Below are positions 18,463 to 30,783 of a stretch of 64,000 nucleotides of DNA, piece after piece; positions within the stretch are counted from its first letter, which is position 1, and the number at the start of each line of letters is the position of its first letter. The position numbers and the translations under genes were made by a program. Source of the stretch: Prostheceraeus crozeri (taxonomy: Eukaryota > Platyhelminthes > Polycladida > Euryleptidae); the NCBI GenBank assembly GCA_907163375.1, contig CAJQUW010001420.1, positions 124,001 through 188,000 on the forward strand. Direction: 5' to 3'. The notes beneath the pieces are model-generated. The model ran no database searches, was not told the DNA's origin, and worked only from the letters and a program-made list of their open reading frames with translations.

Positions 18463-21400
18463 CTAATCTGTCTGACTGTCAACGAATTCATGAACGCATA
18501 GAAATCTGATCTTATAGCATCTTTCAAATAGTATTAAAGCATCCCTTTCATTGCTATATCTTGAGCATACAACATTGAACTGATAGATATCTTCATTCTC
18601 TTCTTGATCACATAATTTACAAACACAATCTTTATATGTGTTACTATGTTTAGGTTCCAACTTCTACTGCCAGTGTGTGATTTCCAGTTCTTAGTTTATC
18701 GATTTTGGATTTATCTCTGCTATCCATTATGACTTACTGACTTAAATCCCGTCCGACGAAGATCAGGTAGGGTCCCATAGTGCATGTCCATAATTCCTCC
18801 ATGATTGGCGTTCTCTTGCAAGACGGGTCATTGCAGCAGATGAGGTTGTTGTGTTTGCCGCTCTGAGTTGCTGCCACCATCCAATTCGTGGTCTTCCTCT
18901 TGGTTTCTTTCCGTGGACTCTCCCGTAAAGCATCTGTCGGGGCAACCTCTCTTCTCGCATCCGTTCTACGTGCCCAAACCATCTTCGCTGGATGTCTTGC
19001 ACTCTATCCACGATGTTTCCTTTCATGTGTGCCATCTCTCTCACTCTTTGATTAGAAATTCTTTGCTGCCAGGCAATTCCGAGAATTCTTCTCAGGCAAT
19101 ACATTTCGAATACGAGTAGCTTCTTCTTTTCTCTCTCTTTCATGATCCAGCAATCCGACCCATACAATACTGTTTGGAAGACTATGGCTTTCAGGAGTCG
19201 CATCTTCAGTTGGAGGGTGATGGACCTGTCCTTTCATATCTTCGTGAGCTTGCGAAAAGCCACCAAACCCAGGGACGTTCGCTCTTCAATTTGCTTGAAG
19301 GTATCTCGCTCTGTGGTGAAGGAAACACCGAGATACTTGAAACAGTCGACTTGTTCGATTCTTCCGGATTGGAGAACTATGCTTATGTCTTCAGCCCTTC
19401 TACCAATTTTCATGACTTTCTTTTTTGACGCGTTGATTGACATCTTCAATCTTGAGCAGCTCCTTTCCACACTAATTGCCATTTCTTGCAAGTGATCGAC
19501 CGATTCCGCAAGGAGCACGATGTCATCCGCATATCCTAAGTTTGTGACCTTCACGCCAGCTATGCTTACTCCAAAATTTTCAAGACCTTCCAGTGCCAGA
19601 CTAATAACCGCTTCCAGGAAAAGGTTGAAGAGGTGCGGGGGAAAGGGCATCCTTGAAAGACACCTCTTCGAGTAGGGAATTCATCGGTTGTCAATAGCCC
19701 CTTCCGCACGCTGGCACTTGTTGAGTTGTCAATATGGGTTAAGAGCCTAATAAAATCTTCTTCAAATCCGTAGTAGCTGAGCACTTCCTCTAGCGCTTTT
19801 CTCCAGACTGATTCAAAAGCCTGTTTGAAATCTATAAACAAACAGTAAAAGTCCTTGTTCACTTCTCACATTTTTTTCCGCAATTTGTGAGAAAGCAAAA
19901 ATCTGATCAGTGGTTCCTCTAGAAGGTCCGAAGCCTGCTTGTTCCTCTGTGAGTATTTCTTCTTCTCTGCTGCGCATTCTCATTTGCATGATTTTTGCCA
20001 GTATTCTGTATGCATGGGGCAAAAGGCTTTCCATTATATAAGGTTTTAATTCACATTGAAATCTACAAAGTTCTAAATATTTCAATCCTTTATTACTGTG
20101 CATAGCAATCTTTTCGGAAATATCCAATTAGCACAATATTTATTAATTTCTTAATATCTCTATTGTATTCCAAGCTATGTGCTGCTGTGAAATGGACTTC
20201 AGTTAAGAAACTTTTGCATACCATGTATTTCGATAAGATATATTATCTATGTCACATTTAATGTTCTTAACAATTCGTGCAATTAGTCTTTTGTCCTCAC
20301 TGTTATTTAATTTGATGAAAAAATTCATAGGAGACTTATAACAATAATATTCAATCGGTTTGATACCAAACTCACCGATAATGCAATAATTAGGAGTATC
20401 CATCCTCAAATGATAATACCTTTTATAAAATTGCATAATGCGATTAAAATCGGTTAATTTTTTATCGAAGAATAGTTCTCTGCCATATTTCATTTTTGAA
20501 AGCGCTGGCATTTCAAATGTTGCATTGAGGATCCCACCATCAACTGAATTGAATTCCTTTAAAGTTTTGGCAGTTGCATATGAAGATGACTTTCCTTTCT
20601 TGGTTTGCTCTTCTATGTGTTTCCTATCATTTTTAGCAAACCAAAAACGCAAGTATTTGTATTCATCTACAACTTCAACTGCGGGTATATTATCATCCAA
20701 AATAACAACCTTGTCATATTTTTGCTTGTCCCTAAAAGTCATTATTTTTGTTTTGTCCTAATTTATTTTTAAACTATTCATATTACAAAACTTATGGAGA
20801 AGCCTAATTTGTTAGATAATTCCGGTCTACGTTTCACTCAACAGTAGAATATCGTCTGCATAAATAAGTGCCGCTAATTTTGAGTCGCCTATCTTTATTG
20901 GATCAAAACAATCGATATCATGATACAAGTCTGTCAAAATATCATTGATATATATGCAAAATGGAGCAGGTGATAAGCTATCTCCTTGTGGGACACCATT
21001 TTCCATCTGAAATTCTTCACTTTCTTTTCTGTCAAATAAAATTTTGTAAGTTTTTTTATGATATTTTCCAATAATGAAAGATAGCTAACGCCATGCAAAA
21101 TGACCTTCGATTTGTCAATCAGTCTGTTTTGTGGAATCAAATCAAATGCTTTAGATGAATCGGCAAAGCATGTGTATTGTGATATTTTGTCATTTTTGTA
21201 TATTTGTATCATTCTTTTAAAATCCAGATGCTATCAATCGTAGAATGTTCTTTTCGAAACCCTGTTTGTGATTCATACAATAATTCATACTTCTCAATCC
21301 AGTCATTTAATCTATCGTTTAATATTCGCGTTAGTAGTTTTTCAATGCATGAAAACAAATTGAGACATCTATAAGAGTCAGCTTCATTTCTATTACCCTT

Positions 21401-22370
21401 TTAAAAAATAGGGGTAATCCAGCTGCCATGAGATATCATGGTCATTCAGTACTTGATTATATAAGGTATACAGAATTTGTGCTTGATTCATGTCATTCTT
21501 TAGCATTTCATATACAATTTCATCTGGACCACTGGATTTGGAGGATTTTGAATAATTAATTGCATTTTCCACTTCTGTTATTGGTGTTATTGGTTTCCAC
21601 TTCTGTTCTAATGGCTTTTGATTTGCAAATATATATGTAAATGTTTTAAATTTCATTGTCTCTCTTTTGAATATTATCTTTAAATGATATAACATTTAGG
21701 GTAGTTTTATACTTATTGTTCTCGTGAGATTTATTTTTATTAAGCAATTCCAAATCTTTGACGTCATTCTTTGCTTTGGCTGCTTGTAATTCCTTTAGCT
21801 CTAGTTGCTGTAATATCCTTCTTTCCATTTCAATATTCTTGTTAAGTTCCCTTTTCGTTTGTAATAGTAAACGTATATTTTGTTCAGATTAATCATTATT
21901 ATATACTTCAACATTTTGTTTATGTGATTTTCTGAGAATTCTTGTATCTTCAGAATATATTGGCTGGCTGTTAGATGTCATCGTAGTACGTAATGATTCC
22001 ATATTAATGTTAACAATTTTATCACATAAGTATATCTGATTTATTTATCTATTTGTCCTTCATATCTTCCAAGTTTAAAACCTTTTTCTGAAACCTTTTT
22101 CACGATATTTTTCCAAATTTCTCTCAGTTCTCCATCTGAAGGGGATGATACGTTTCTTAAGATCCTTTTGAAATATGCTTCACATATTTACTGCTTTATG
22201 TGGTGCTGGTTTTAGAAGTATTATTACACCAATTTTTATTGGTCCATGGTGGCATACAATTGCGGCTCCATTATTTTGAAGGCTTGTATGTTCTTCAGTA
22301 TAGATTCCGAAAGTATTAAATGGTCTATGACTGACTTATAGCATTTATCATTTTGAAGCCTGCAAAATGT
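18463..22370 (-). mobile_element. LINE B: non-LTR retrotransposon, interrupted and decayed
   Basis: This reads on the minus strand from about 22370 down to 18463, with a break where LINE A is inserted (18731-20029). An N-terminal RT piece (21695-21393) has SKSSKSSGPDEIVYEML. The next (21212-20934) has YTCFADSSKAFDLIP. The catalytic ALIYADDILLL is at about 20845-20875. A later piece (20742-20203) has VVDEYKYLRFWF. Beyond LINE A, the 3' end (about 18715-18463) reads KIDKLRTGNHTLAVEVG, then a zinc-knuckle-like CKLCDQEENEDIYQF. The order matches an ordinary LINE ORF2. The clade is not certain, and the region above 21830 probably holds the decayed endonuclease part. Many stops make it inactive. 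Confidence 0.82.
18731..20029 (-). mobile_element. LINE A: 5'-truncated RTE-like retrotransposon inserted in LINE B
   Basis: The minus strand begins inside the RT domain (LLPHAYRILAKIMQMRMR), continues with LFIDFKQAFESVW and the catalytic LGYADDIVLLAES, then FKYLGVSF. It ends with a C-terminal domain carrying YGSDCWIMKE and RRWFGHVERM, which is typical of RTE-type elements. Frameshifts occur at about 20050-19860, 19640 and 19230. The octamer TCCATTAT flanks both ends (18723-18730 and 20030-20037) as a target-site duplication. The 3' end has repeated TAAGTCAGTAAGTC, as RTE-like elements often do. Removing it brings the LINE B pieces together. Confidence 0.88.
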
Positions 22371-22387
22371 ATGTTTTCTCTCTCACA

Positions 22388-22403
22388 AACACACACACAC
22401 ACA
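22388..22403. repeat. CA microsatellite
   Basis: A short (CA)n run lies between LINE B and the hAT-type element. Confidence 0.9.
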
Positions 22404-22453
22404 TCTGTTAACGTTTAACTTATAAACAGTTCTAATACTGTGTAAGCAATATT

Positions 22454-23312
22454 CAGGCTTGCCGTTGGGATAAATCTCCAGCATAATCCCAACCCAATCC
22501 CAACGTTCGTAATGTGACTCCAAGCTGCATCGGGGCTTGCCGCTTAGGCCTGCCCTGGTTGATACTTTTTGAATTGACGAAGTCCACGGACATAGGCCTA
22601 GGAATAGAATGGCCTAATAGTAATAGGGGCTTTACTTGATTTTACAATAATTTATAATAGGCGTACTGTATTGCTAAATTTTGCACCGAGACTGCCTACA
22701 CACAAGAGCTCATGGGGGCCTACGTGTATAGCTAATATGTATGTATGTATGAACTACAAACACACCTGGTATTAATTAAGTCTATATCGGATAATGCGGT
22801 GTTAATAAACAGCTCGCTACACGAGCTCATACGTACAGTAGGCAACAGGCAGTAGACAGCGGCTTACACGGTTAAATAAGCCTGAATAGCTTACAATGTA
22901 TAGCTTAATTACAGAAGCGGCGATGCGCATGACAACGTACAGGCGAATTGTATAAGCCTATTACATAGCTGCTACATTTTTTAGTAGCACTATTTTTGCA
23001 ACTAGGGAAGTTAAAGCCATAGTGTAGGGTTAAAGCAGACTGTGTCAATTTGTGTGAATTTCACTAAGAGCTCTCAATACTCGAATTCGGGAGAGGCAAG
23101 GTCAGACTGAAGATACAGCAAAATGAGCTGCTCTGTATAACCCGAAAACATTTGTGACGTAGTGACTAATGTCAACGATTACGTGTACATTCTGTTAGGA
23201 GAGGACTTATTGGGATCTATTGGGATTGGGGTGGAGTTTTGGTAGCACAATCCCAACCCAATCCCAATAGCTATTGGGATCCCAATTGAGATCAATCCCA
23301 ACGGCAAGCCTG
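22454..23312. mobile_element. hAT-type non-autonomous element, 859 bp
   Basis: The ends are exact 18-bp inverted repeats, CAGGCTTGCCGTTGGGAT and its complement. The 8-bp duplication GCAATATT flanks both sides (22446-22453 and 23313-23320). CAG-type ends with an 8-bp duplication fit hAT. The subterminal regions carry repeated AATCCCAACCCAATCCCAA. No transposase is present. Confidence 0.88.
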
Positions 23313-23636
23313 GCAATATTTCACTTAGATGACTATGACTTTAGTGAAGCACCCGCAGCGATGCCGGAACAGGGGCGGCGAAGTGGGGCATTGTCCCTCT
23401 TCCCCTGAGTGAAGAGGAGCAAAGGGGTCAAAGGTGCCCCTCGAGCAGAAATGTAGTTATACAATAATCGTTTTCGAGATTTAACTTTGAGCTAGAAGTA
23501 TTTCTGATAAAATAGTTTACTTTTCTCAGACGTTTTCAAAAATAGCGAATTAATTTTGAATAAACATAGGTTTGTTACAGTACCTCATTTTGGCTAGTGA
23601 AAAATGCATCAGATTACAAGAGTGTCCAGTGCATCT
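22551..23636. repeat. Duplicated segment, copy 1 (matches 29339-30414)
   Basis: About 1.08 kb is nearly identical to 29339-30414. The copy starts inside the hAT-type element and runs through its right end, target duplication and about 320 bp of flanking DNA. One indel of about 18 bp near 23265 separates the copies. Because it carries an old insertion junction, the duplication came after the hAT insertion. Confidence 0.9.
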
Positions 23637-24537
23637 ACGTTTTTATTGCGAGCCTCATGGACACGCATGCTGTACTTGAGATTGCATCACCAGTGCTCAA
23701 CTCAAAAACTTAAAAAAGGAATTATTTTCCCCGCTTTCTGATTTCATTGTATGAATGCTTGTAGCCTCTACATGCTTGTATATTTTTATATCAACAATGT
23801 CTACTATTATGGACACTGGACAATGTAGGATTTGTGTGAAGGAACGGTAAGTGCAAACCGAACCACACGCGGAATTTTATTCAATTTTTTGATGTTGGCG
23901 TCAACATCAGGCTAGCATTGCTAAAAAGTTACGACCAACTGTGGTCAAGTATCCACGGTGGTCATATCTCCATGGTAGAACCATGCATGAGAGGACATAT
24001 CGATTCTCCTGACTTACATGTACTTGGCTCATCAGCGAAATTAGCAATGACTGGTTACTGTGAGAGTAAACAGTTGGTACCACACTGTAAGCCAACACTT
24101 CCTAAAATCGAAGAAACCTGCATCCTAAGGCGCCACACACTAGTTTTTTAGGAGGTTGCGTGAAATGGAATGTTGACATACTAAAGAGAACAATAAGCCT
24201 AATGCTCTAGCCTCCTAAATCACTTTGCTTTAGGATTCTTTCATTAGTTGCGAATGCTTCAGTGTGTGATTTAGTAGGTGTTAATCAGAATAATAGAGTA
24301 AAAACGACCAATCTGCCAAAGAAAATTATTTTTATACGCAACAGGTATAAAAATAGTAGGTGCTGGTTTAGAGTGCATGAAGTGTGTTTTTGCAGTTCAT
24401 GGACTTCTTCGACAAGATATGTGTAATGAAATATATTGTAGGCCAACGTATTTTTCAGATTTTTTTCTAATTTTAAATGTGCTCAAAACATCGCGGCCTA
24501 CACGTCATTACTGCTTTAGATGTGTCAAAGTTATTAT
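23637..24537. other. Unassigned region
   Basis: No gene is recognised. Opposed short open frames near 23907-24151 are mutual shadows. About 24226-24250 weakly resembles 53640-53670. Confidence 0.35.
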
Positions 24538-25397
24538 GTCGGACGGACATTATTAGGCAAATGAATGTAGTAATCATCATGAGTATTCTATCTGTTCCAT
24601 ACTGCATAAAATAATCAAAAAATTGAAGTTTTGAAATCTGCATATTAGCCTACAACTGCTGTATAATACACCTGAAAATAGAAATATATTTTGATTTTTA
24701 TAAATACTCTCATAGTCTTAATAAATATACCAAAATGCTTATTATATGCCATATAACCATCCGCAATTTCTACTTATGTTTATGTCTGATACTTGTTAAT
24801 TAAATTAAATGAGATTGAAGCTGTATAATTAGATGTTTACCAATTTTAACGATATTTCACAGTTATTGTGTCGGACGAACATAATTCTTGAATTGCAAAT
24901 TTTTCCACCTCCTATGACATTAAGGAGAAAAAAAGCATGATTTTTGATGAAGAAATGAATCTTCTAAATGTTGGAACCTGATAGAAATTCTAATTTGTAA
25001 CTTCATTTTTTCATTGCAATGTGTCCGTCCGACATATCTATCTTCGATGTGTTCGGACACCTGTATGAGAAGAACATCATGCCTTTAAGATATCAAATGA
25101 GTCCGATGTGATGACATCATCAAGTTTTAGAGATTAAACTTTTTTCCTGAACTGCTACAATTAAGATAGAAATTGCAAACAAGTACAGTATTTCAAAACT
25201 GTAATTTCTATCTTGTCCGTCCGACAACAAAACAAAATCAGCTTTTTCATCAAGAAATGAAATATTCTCATATTTATTTATTAAAATCTTATATTGTCTT
25301 GACAATATACACATCAAACACGAAACATTATTGTCACTCGTGCATTCATCTGAATTGAATTTTGTTGGACTCTGAAGTATCAAAATGTCCGTCCGAC
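24538..25397. repeat. Five copies of a 12-bp motif TGTCCGTCCGAC
   Basis: GTCGGACGGACA occurs at 24538-24549, and once with a mismatch at 24870-24881. The complementary TGTCCGTCCGAC is at 25022-25033, 25214-25225 and 25386-25397. Two copies point one way and three the other, around an AT-rich centre near 24950, spaced about 170-330 bp apart. Inverted clusters of short motifs are often subterminal transposase-binding sites, but no terminal repeats were found. Confidence 0.7.
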
Positions 25398-26733
25398 ACA
25401 AAAACTAATTTTAAAACAGACCCTATAGTAGTTACTAATCCGTAGACAAATATTATGATTCTGCATCTGGCCTGAAGCCGTATACTCGATCTTAAATAGA
25501 GTTTCCGGAATTGCATATTCTTACACAAATGAAATTTGTAAGACTCGTATGTTTGCTAGCCTATCTATCGTAAAATTGTCCTATTCCAAATCTTGAATAA
25601 GTTATTACTCGTATATCTGCTCAATCTTTCTCAAACGCGCACAATATTTTATCTAATTACCTGATTTAGGATCAATTTGAATAGAAATTGATGAAAATTA
25701 GCATCATTGCACTTTATCGGAATCCTTTGCCCATCCGGAGTACCGGCAAGCCTAGAGATGTACATAGAAGTCGAGAAATCGAATGATACATTACGGTCTA
25801 AGTTCAGCTGCTGCCAGTTTTAATCAATAGGTTGCAAAGACGTCGACTTAGCCAAAACTCGGCCGGTTCCAACCCTGTGATACGTAGCATCAAACAAAAT
25901 ATTTATTTAGCTGCTAAATAGTCTGTTACTTGGTTATGCACAATTATTTACACATCCCTTCTACACACTTCCAGCGAACTCGGTCATGAACACGACGGAG
26001 ACGAAGACAAATTCAACAATGGATCATCATCAGCAGTTATCAGCCCTGTTCACCATAACCCTCGCCATAAACGAGAACATATCATCATCAGGTGATTTTT
26101 TCAATCTGAGACAATTTCATCACATTGAGTCATTCATGGACTTTGATCATACACGATATTCTCTGTTACCTTATTCAGCCATGAACTATAATTTAGATGT
26201 TGTAACCATGGGTGATTGCTTTTCTTTGAATCATTAATATTCTTAAATTTTAAATCACGCTGTGCTCTGTTATTCATCAATACAATTCGTTGCAATCATG
26301 AATAGTTTGTTTTATGAAATACCGATTGATGAGATTGGTGACGTAATGATCCATCACTCATAGAGCTCCACATGGTGTCACATAAAGAAAGGGGAAGTGT
26401 AGGCCTACTTATCATTTATTGATGCTATGCATGCATGTATGTATGTTGTGTATGTGTGTATGTTGTGGATGTTGAAATACACAGTATTCCGTCAGCTCAC
26501 TTTTCAAAAATGCTGTGGTGCTACAATTCCAAGAATTCGAGTTGACTAGTTTTTAGCATGAAATGATTACATCCCGCACTTCCGATATTGCATGCAATGT
26601 TGATAACTAATGTAATGTCATATTCCCTCTGTTATCGCATATAGGTAGTGAGTCAGTGACATTCTGAAAATCTTTCTCATGAATGACAAGACCTGTTGAG
26701 AATGAAAAGAAATTCTGAAATATTATGGAATAC
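25398..26733. other. Unassigned region with one short open frame
   Basis: An open frame at 25986-26237 begins MNTTETKTNSTMDHHQQLSA and has several N-x-T/S sites, but is too short and unsupported to call. A possible donor (CAGGTGATT) lies inside it. The remainder is AT-rich with no recognised feature. Confidence 0.3.
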
Positions 26734-27336
26734 ATTCATAGTAGAGGTGTGCAGACGTCAAAAGATTGAGTCGGGTACCCGAAATTTTCCATGAAAAAAC
26801 ATGAACCCGATCAGACCCGAAATATTTTTCTCAACAAGACACGAACCCGAAAATCATCATCGGAGACAAAATGTTCACAATTATTGCGTCTATCAAATTT
26901 GTTTGTTGCGCCATAGAGTAAAATTATTTTTTTCCATATCCATAAAATTAAGTCCTAGATTAAAACGTACATTAGACGTATTAATTTTTCAAAACTACAT
27001 AATAATACTCAAATATGTCTGCGCAGTAAATGATTTGCTAAAGAAAACTGAAATTAAAAAAGATGTCTCATTACGATGGTAGTCTACAAAAATCAGCAAT
27101 AATTTGTTAAAAATGAAATTTTAAGTGCGATCGGGTGACGCTTATTCACTCGTAAGTGACGATCGGGTGGGATAGCTTCCACCTTAACGCAGGTTGATGG
27201 CAGTCGGGAACTCGCATATCGGCAAATGTTTCTCATAGGAAATACTCGAAGAGAATTGGAAATTTTAGTACAATCAGAGGTAGAGATTCGGTCGTCCCAG
27301 CTGCAAATGAATGAAAGTTGTGTTCTGCAGAAAATA

Positions 27337-28929
27337 CAGATTGTTTCATAAAAAATGGATCACCCTTAAACATCACCTTAACTTCAACTTTGTCTAACTC
27401 CGCCAAACTTGAACGAATTTCTCTGAAATTTGGAAGATATGTCAGTTGTGCTTACTAATATCATTGTTGAAAATTTCAAGCATGAATATTGAGTTGTTTT
27501 CCTGCTATAGATAGAAAAGTAGTAGATAATTTGATCTTCATTTAGCAATGTTACACAAAATCATACCTCACTCTTATAAAATTACATTTGTTTCCTTTGT
27601 TATGTAATATGTTGTTCTACAAGCCAAAAGCTATCAAGCAAAACAAAAATAAAGAAAATCGGTCAATCAGAGCCAGTATAGCACCATTATTCATCAACAA
27701 TAATGTAACTGCTACATGTGATTAACTGGACTTCATGTTCCATAGCTTCCTGACTTCGTTGCGGTGGTGTTGGCAGCACTCCTGATTGCTTTCAGCTAGA
27801 AATCTATCTCTTACCGGTTGAAAACAATACAAAGCACAAATGAACAATAACGAGATCGCATTCACAAAAGGCAAAGTGTCAGGGTTTTCTTTGCGAGCTA
27901 CAAGCAAGCTCTGTCGTAAAGAGGGCTCTGGCCGTCCACGCAAAACATCCAAACGTAGAGACCGCCTAATTTTGAGATTTAAAGTTGATCCAAGTCTCTC
28001 GTTAACTGAGATGGCTGCACTAGACTCGTCTATTTCTAAGTCCACTTTTCGTAGAAGACTTATTGAGTCGAATTTCAAGAGCTGTAAGAGGCCCTCTCAG
28101 ATCGAATTATCAGATCAGCATACAAAAAGACGTCTCAGATGGGCAATGAGTCATTGTCACTGGCGAAATCAATGGGATCGGGTTGTCTGGTCTGATGAGG
28201 CCTGATGAGGCATCAGTCCGTCTGAAGGATAGTGATGGTCGATTGAGATTATGAATAAAATCTGATCAGGAAATTCCGAGACATTTACATCGTCCCCGGG
28301 TACAAGGTGGTGCGACTCTACTGATTTGGGCTGGCATTTGGACCAATGGCCGCTCTGAACTTCACATACAGCAAGGAACCATGAATTCTGAACGCTATGT
28401 GAATGTTTTACGAATGAACATTGGCCAAATGACAGATCAACTTGGTGATCCATCGACTTGGTTATTTATGGATGATAATGCTACGTGTCACAGGAGTAGT
28501 AGAGTCAACTTATGCAAGTCTCAATTAGGGCTTAGGACATTATCTTGGCCAGCTCGTTCTCCTGATCTGAATCCCATAGAAAATGTATGGAGTATTCTAA
28601 AACGTAACGTTCGTCGTTCACTGCTACCTACAGATGGCGTATCACAACTTACGTCACTGTTAAAAAGAGAGTGGAGAAAGTTAGATCAGTCAAAAATCTA
28701 CGATATCATCGAATCAATGCCTAGACGAATTGGTAATGTCATTGACAATAAGGGAAGGCCACAAAATATTAGCTTCTTAAGAACCGTTACTGTATCATAG
28801 CTTATCAGATTATATAAGGATATTTAAATATATTAGGGACATGAAATAACATGAAAAATGCTTTCTGTATCATACTTATGTTTTATTTAGTCAAATTTTA
28901 GGATGATCCACTTTTTATGAAACGGACTG
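27337..28929 (+). mobile_element. Tc1-like element (DD34E), 1,593 bp
   Basis: The terminal repeats begin CAGATTGTTTCATAAAAAAT on the left and, in complement, CAGTCCGTTTCATAAAAAGT on the right, each bordered by TA (27335-27336 and 28930-28931). A broken transposase runs in the same direction. It lies entirely inside the hAT-type element, so it is the younger of the two. Confidence 0.92.
27840..28800 (+). pseudogene. Tc1 transposase, frameshifted
   Basis: The DNA-binding half ends with the GRPRKTSKRR hook. The first catalytic aspartate is in VVWSDEA. A frameshift and stops at about 28200-28260 disrupt the link. The second aspartate is in LFMDDNATCH and the glutamate in SPDLNPIENVW. Between them are exactly 34 residues, the DD34E spacing of Tc1. 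The N-terminal helix-turn-helix is poorly kept upstream of 27840. The enzyme would cut and paste the element at TA sites but cannot be made intact here. Confidence 0.9.
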
Positions 28930-29338
28930 TAGTTGCTCTTATCTCTATGGTTGAGAGTTGGTTGCTGATGAAAATGATGAGACTCAGCCAATATAATGAA
29001 GCAAATTAGAGAGTGAAAATTTTCCATCAGATTCTCCCATAGTATCGTCCCCTCATTTTTGGGTTATACAGTATATTTCAAAAAGTTTGCATTCCAATTC
29101 TAACCCTTACTCTCCGAACATTTCTCAACAAACCCGAACGAGTTCGGGTCTCGACTGCACACCTCTTCTAATTCATAGCCCATCAGTGCAAAATATAATA
29201 TTTGTTCAATGTTGAAAGATATTATTTAATGGAAGAGTGTAATAATTATGCAGGTAAACAGACTGCAGATTGTGCAACACTTGAAAACATGACTTCAAAT
29301 AAATGAATATTTGCAGAAATTTGTAATGTGGTCCATCT

Positions 29339-30414
29339 TGCCCTGGCTGATACTTTTTGAATTGACGAAGTCCACGGACATAGGCCTAGGAATAGAATGG
29401 CCTAATAGTAATAGGGGCTTTACTTGATTTTACAATAATTTATAATAGGCGTACTGTATTGCTAAATTTTGCACCGAGACTGCCTACACACAAGAGCTCA
29501 TGGGGGCCTACGTGTATAGCTAATATGTATGTATGTATGAACTACAAACACACCTGGTATTAATTAAGTCTATATCGGATAATGCGGTGTTAATAAACAG
29601 CTCGCTACACGAGCTCATACGTACAGTAGGCAACAGGCAGTAGACAGCGGCTTACACGGTTAAATAGACTTGAATAGCTTACAATGTATAGCTTAATTAC
29701 AGAAGCGGCGATGCGCATGACAACGTACAGGCGAATTGTATAAGCCTATTACATAGCTGCTACATTTTTTAGTAGCACTATTTTTGCAACTAGGGAAGTT
29801 AAAGCCATAGAGTAGGGTTAAAGCAGACTGTGTCAATTTGTGTGAATTTCACTAAGAGCTCTCAATACTCGAATTCGGGAGAGGCAAGGTCAGACTGAAG
29901 ATACAGCAAAATGAGCTGCTCTGTATAACCCGAAAACATTTGTGACGTAGTGACTAATGTCAACGATTACGTGTACATTCTGTTAGGAGAGGACTTATTG
30001 GGATCTATTGGGATTGGGGTGGAGTTTTGGTAGCACAATCCCAACCCAATCCCAATTGAGATCAATCCCAACGGCAAGCCTGGCAATATTTCACTTAGAT
30101 GACTATGACTTTAGTGAAGCACCCGCAGCGATGCCGGAACAGGGGCGGCGAAGTGGGGCATTGTCCCTCTTCCCCTGAGTGAAGAGGAGCAAAGGGGTCA
30201 AAGGTGCCCCTCGAGCAGAAATGTAGTTATACAATAATCGTTTTCGAGATTTAACTTTGAGCTAGAAGTATTTCTGATAAAATAGTTTACTTTTCTCAGA
30301 CGTTTTCAAAAATAGCGAATTAATTTTGAATAAACATAGGTTTGTTACAGTACCTCATTTTGATAGCGAAAAATGCATCAGATTCCAAGAGTCTCCAGTG
30401 CCTCTAATTTTTTC
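29339..30414. repeat. Duplicated segment, copy 2 (matches 22551-23636)
   Basis: This is near-identical to copy 1 and includes the right half of the hAT-type element, its right end, GCAATATT (30083-30090) and downstream DNA, but no left end. It therefore cannot be an independent transposition of that element. The boundaries show no target duplication. Confidence 0.9.
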
Positions 30415-30783
30415 TTATTGACAGGACGGCATCAATCAACAAAGTAACTCGAATGCATGATGCTACACGATTAAGCACACTCATAGACCTCTGCACTAAA
30501 AGATCACGGGCTCATTCTTATCATCGACGCTTGTTCAGACAATTTTAGTTTAATCGGCACTTTTTAAGAATAATTAAGTTCATCAAGAATATTGACTAAT
30601 ATCAAACCTAGTTTATGATGCATGTTACAACTTAGATTTTGTTGAAATTATGTTTTACACATGAAATGCCATTAATCCGCATGGCGATATGCACTGTACA
30701 GCGATACATACTGTTACTTAACGCACCCATCAACAAAAAAAAGATTAGCAAGCGATTGAAATGTAAGTCCATATTATACAGTA

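Larger units (their letters stand above)
26742..29170. mobile_element. hAT-type element split by a Tc1 insertion
   Basis: The left end TAGAGGTGTGCAG and the right end, whose complement is TAGAAGAGGTGTGCAG, are flanked by the 8-bp duplication ATTCATAG (26734-26741 and 29171-29178). Near both ends there are CCCGAAC/GTTCGGGT-type subterminal strings. No hAT transposase domain is seen, so it is non-autonomous. A complete Tc1 element occupies 27337-28929, which leaves about 836 bp of its own sequence. Confidence 0.8.

Noticed and set aside
23907-24151. Opposed open frames near 24.0 kb
   Set aside because: They are mirror shadows of each other without recognisable motifs.
24538-25397. CRISPR-like array of 12-bp repeats
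   Set aside because: Spacing is irregular (about 170-330 bp), orientation is mixed and the sequence is eukaryotic.
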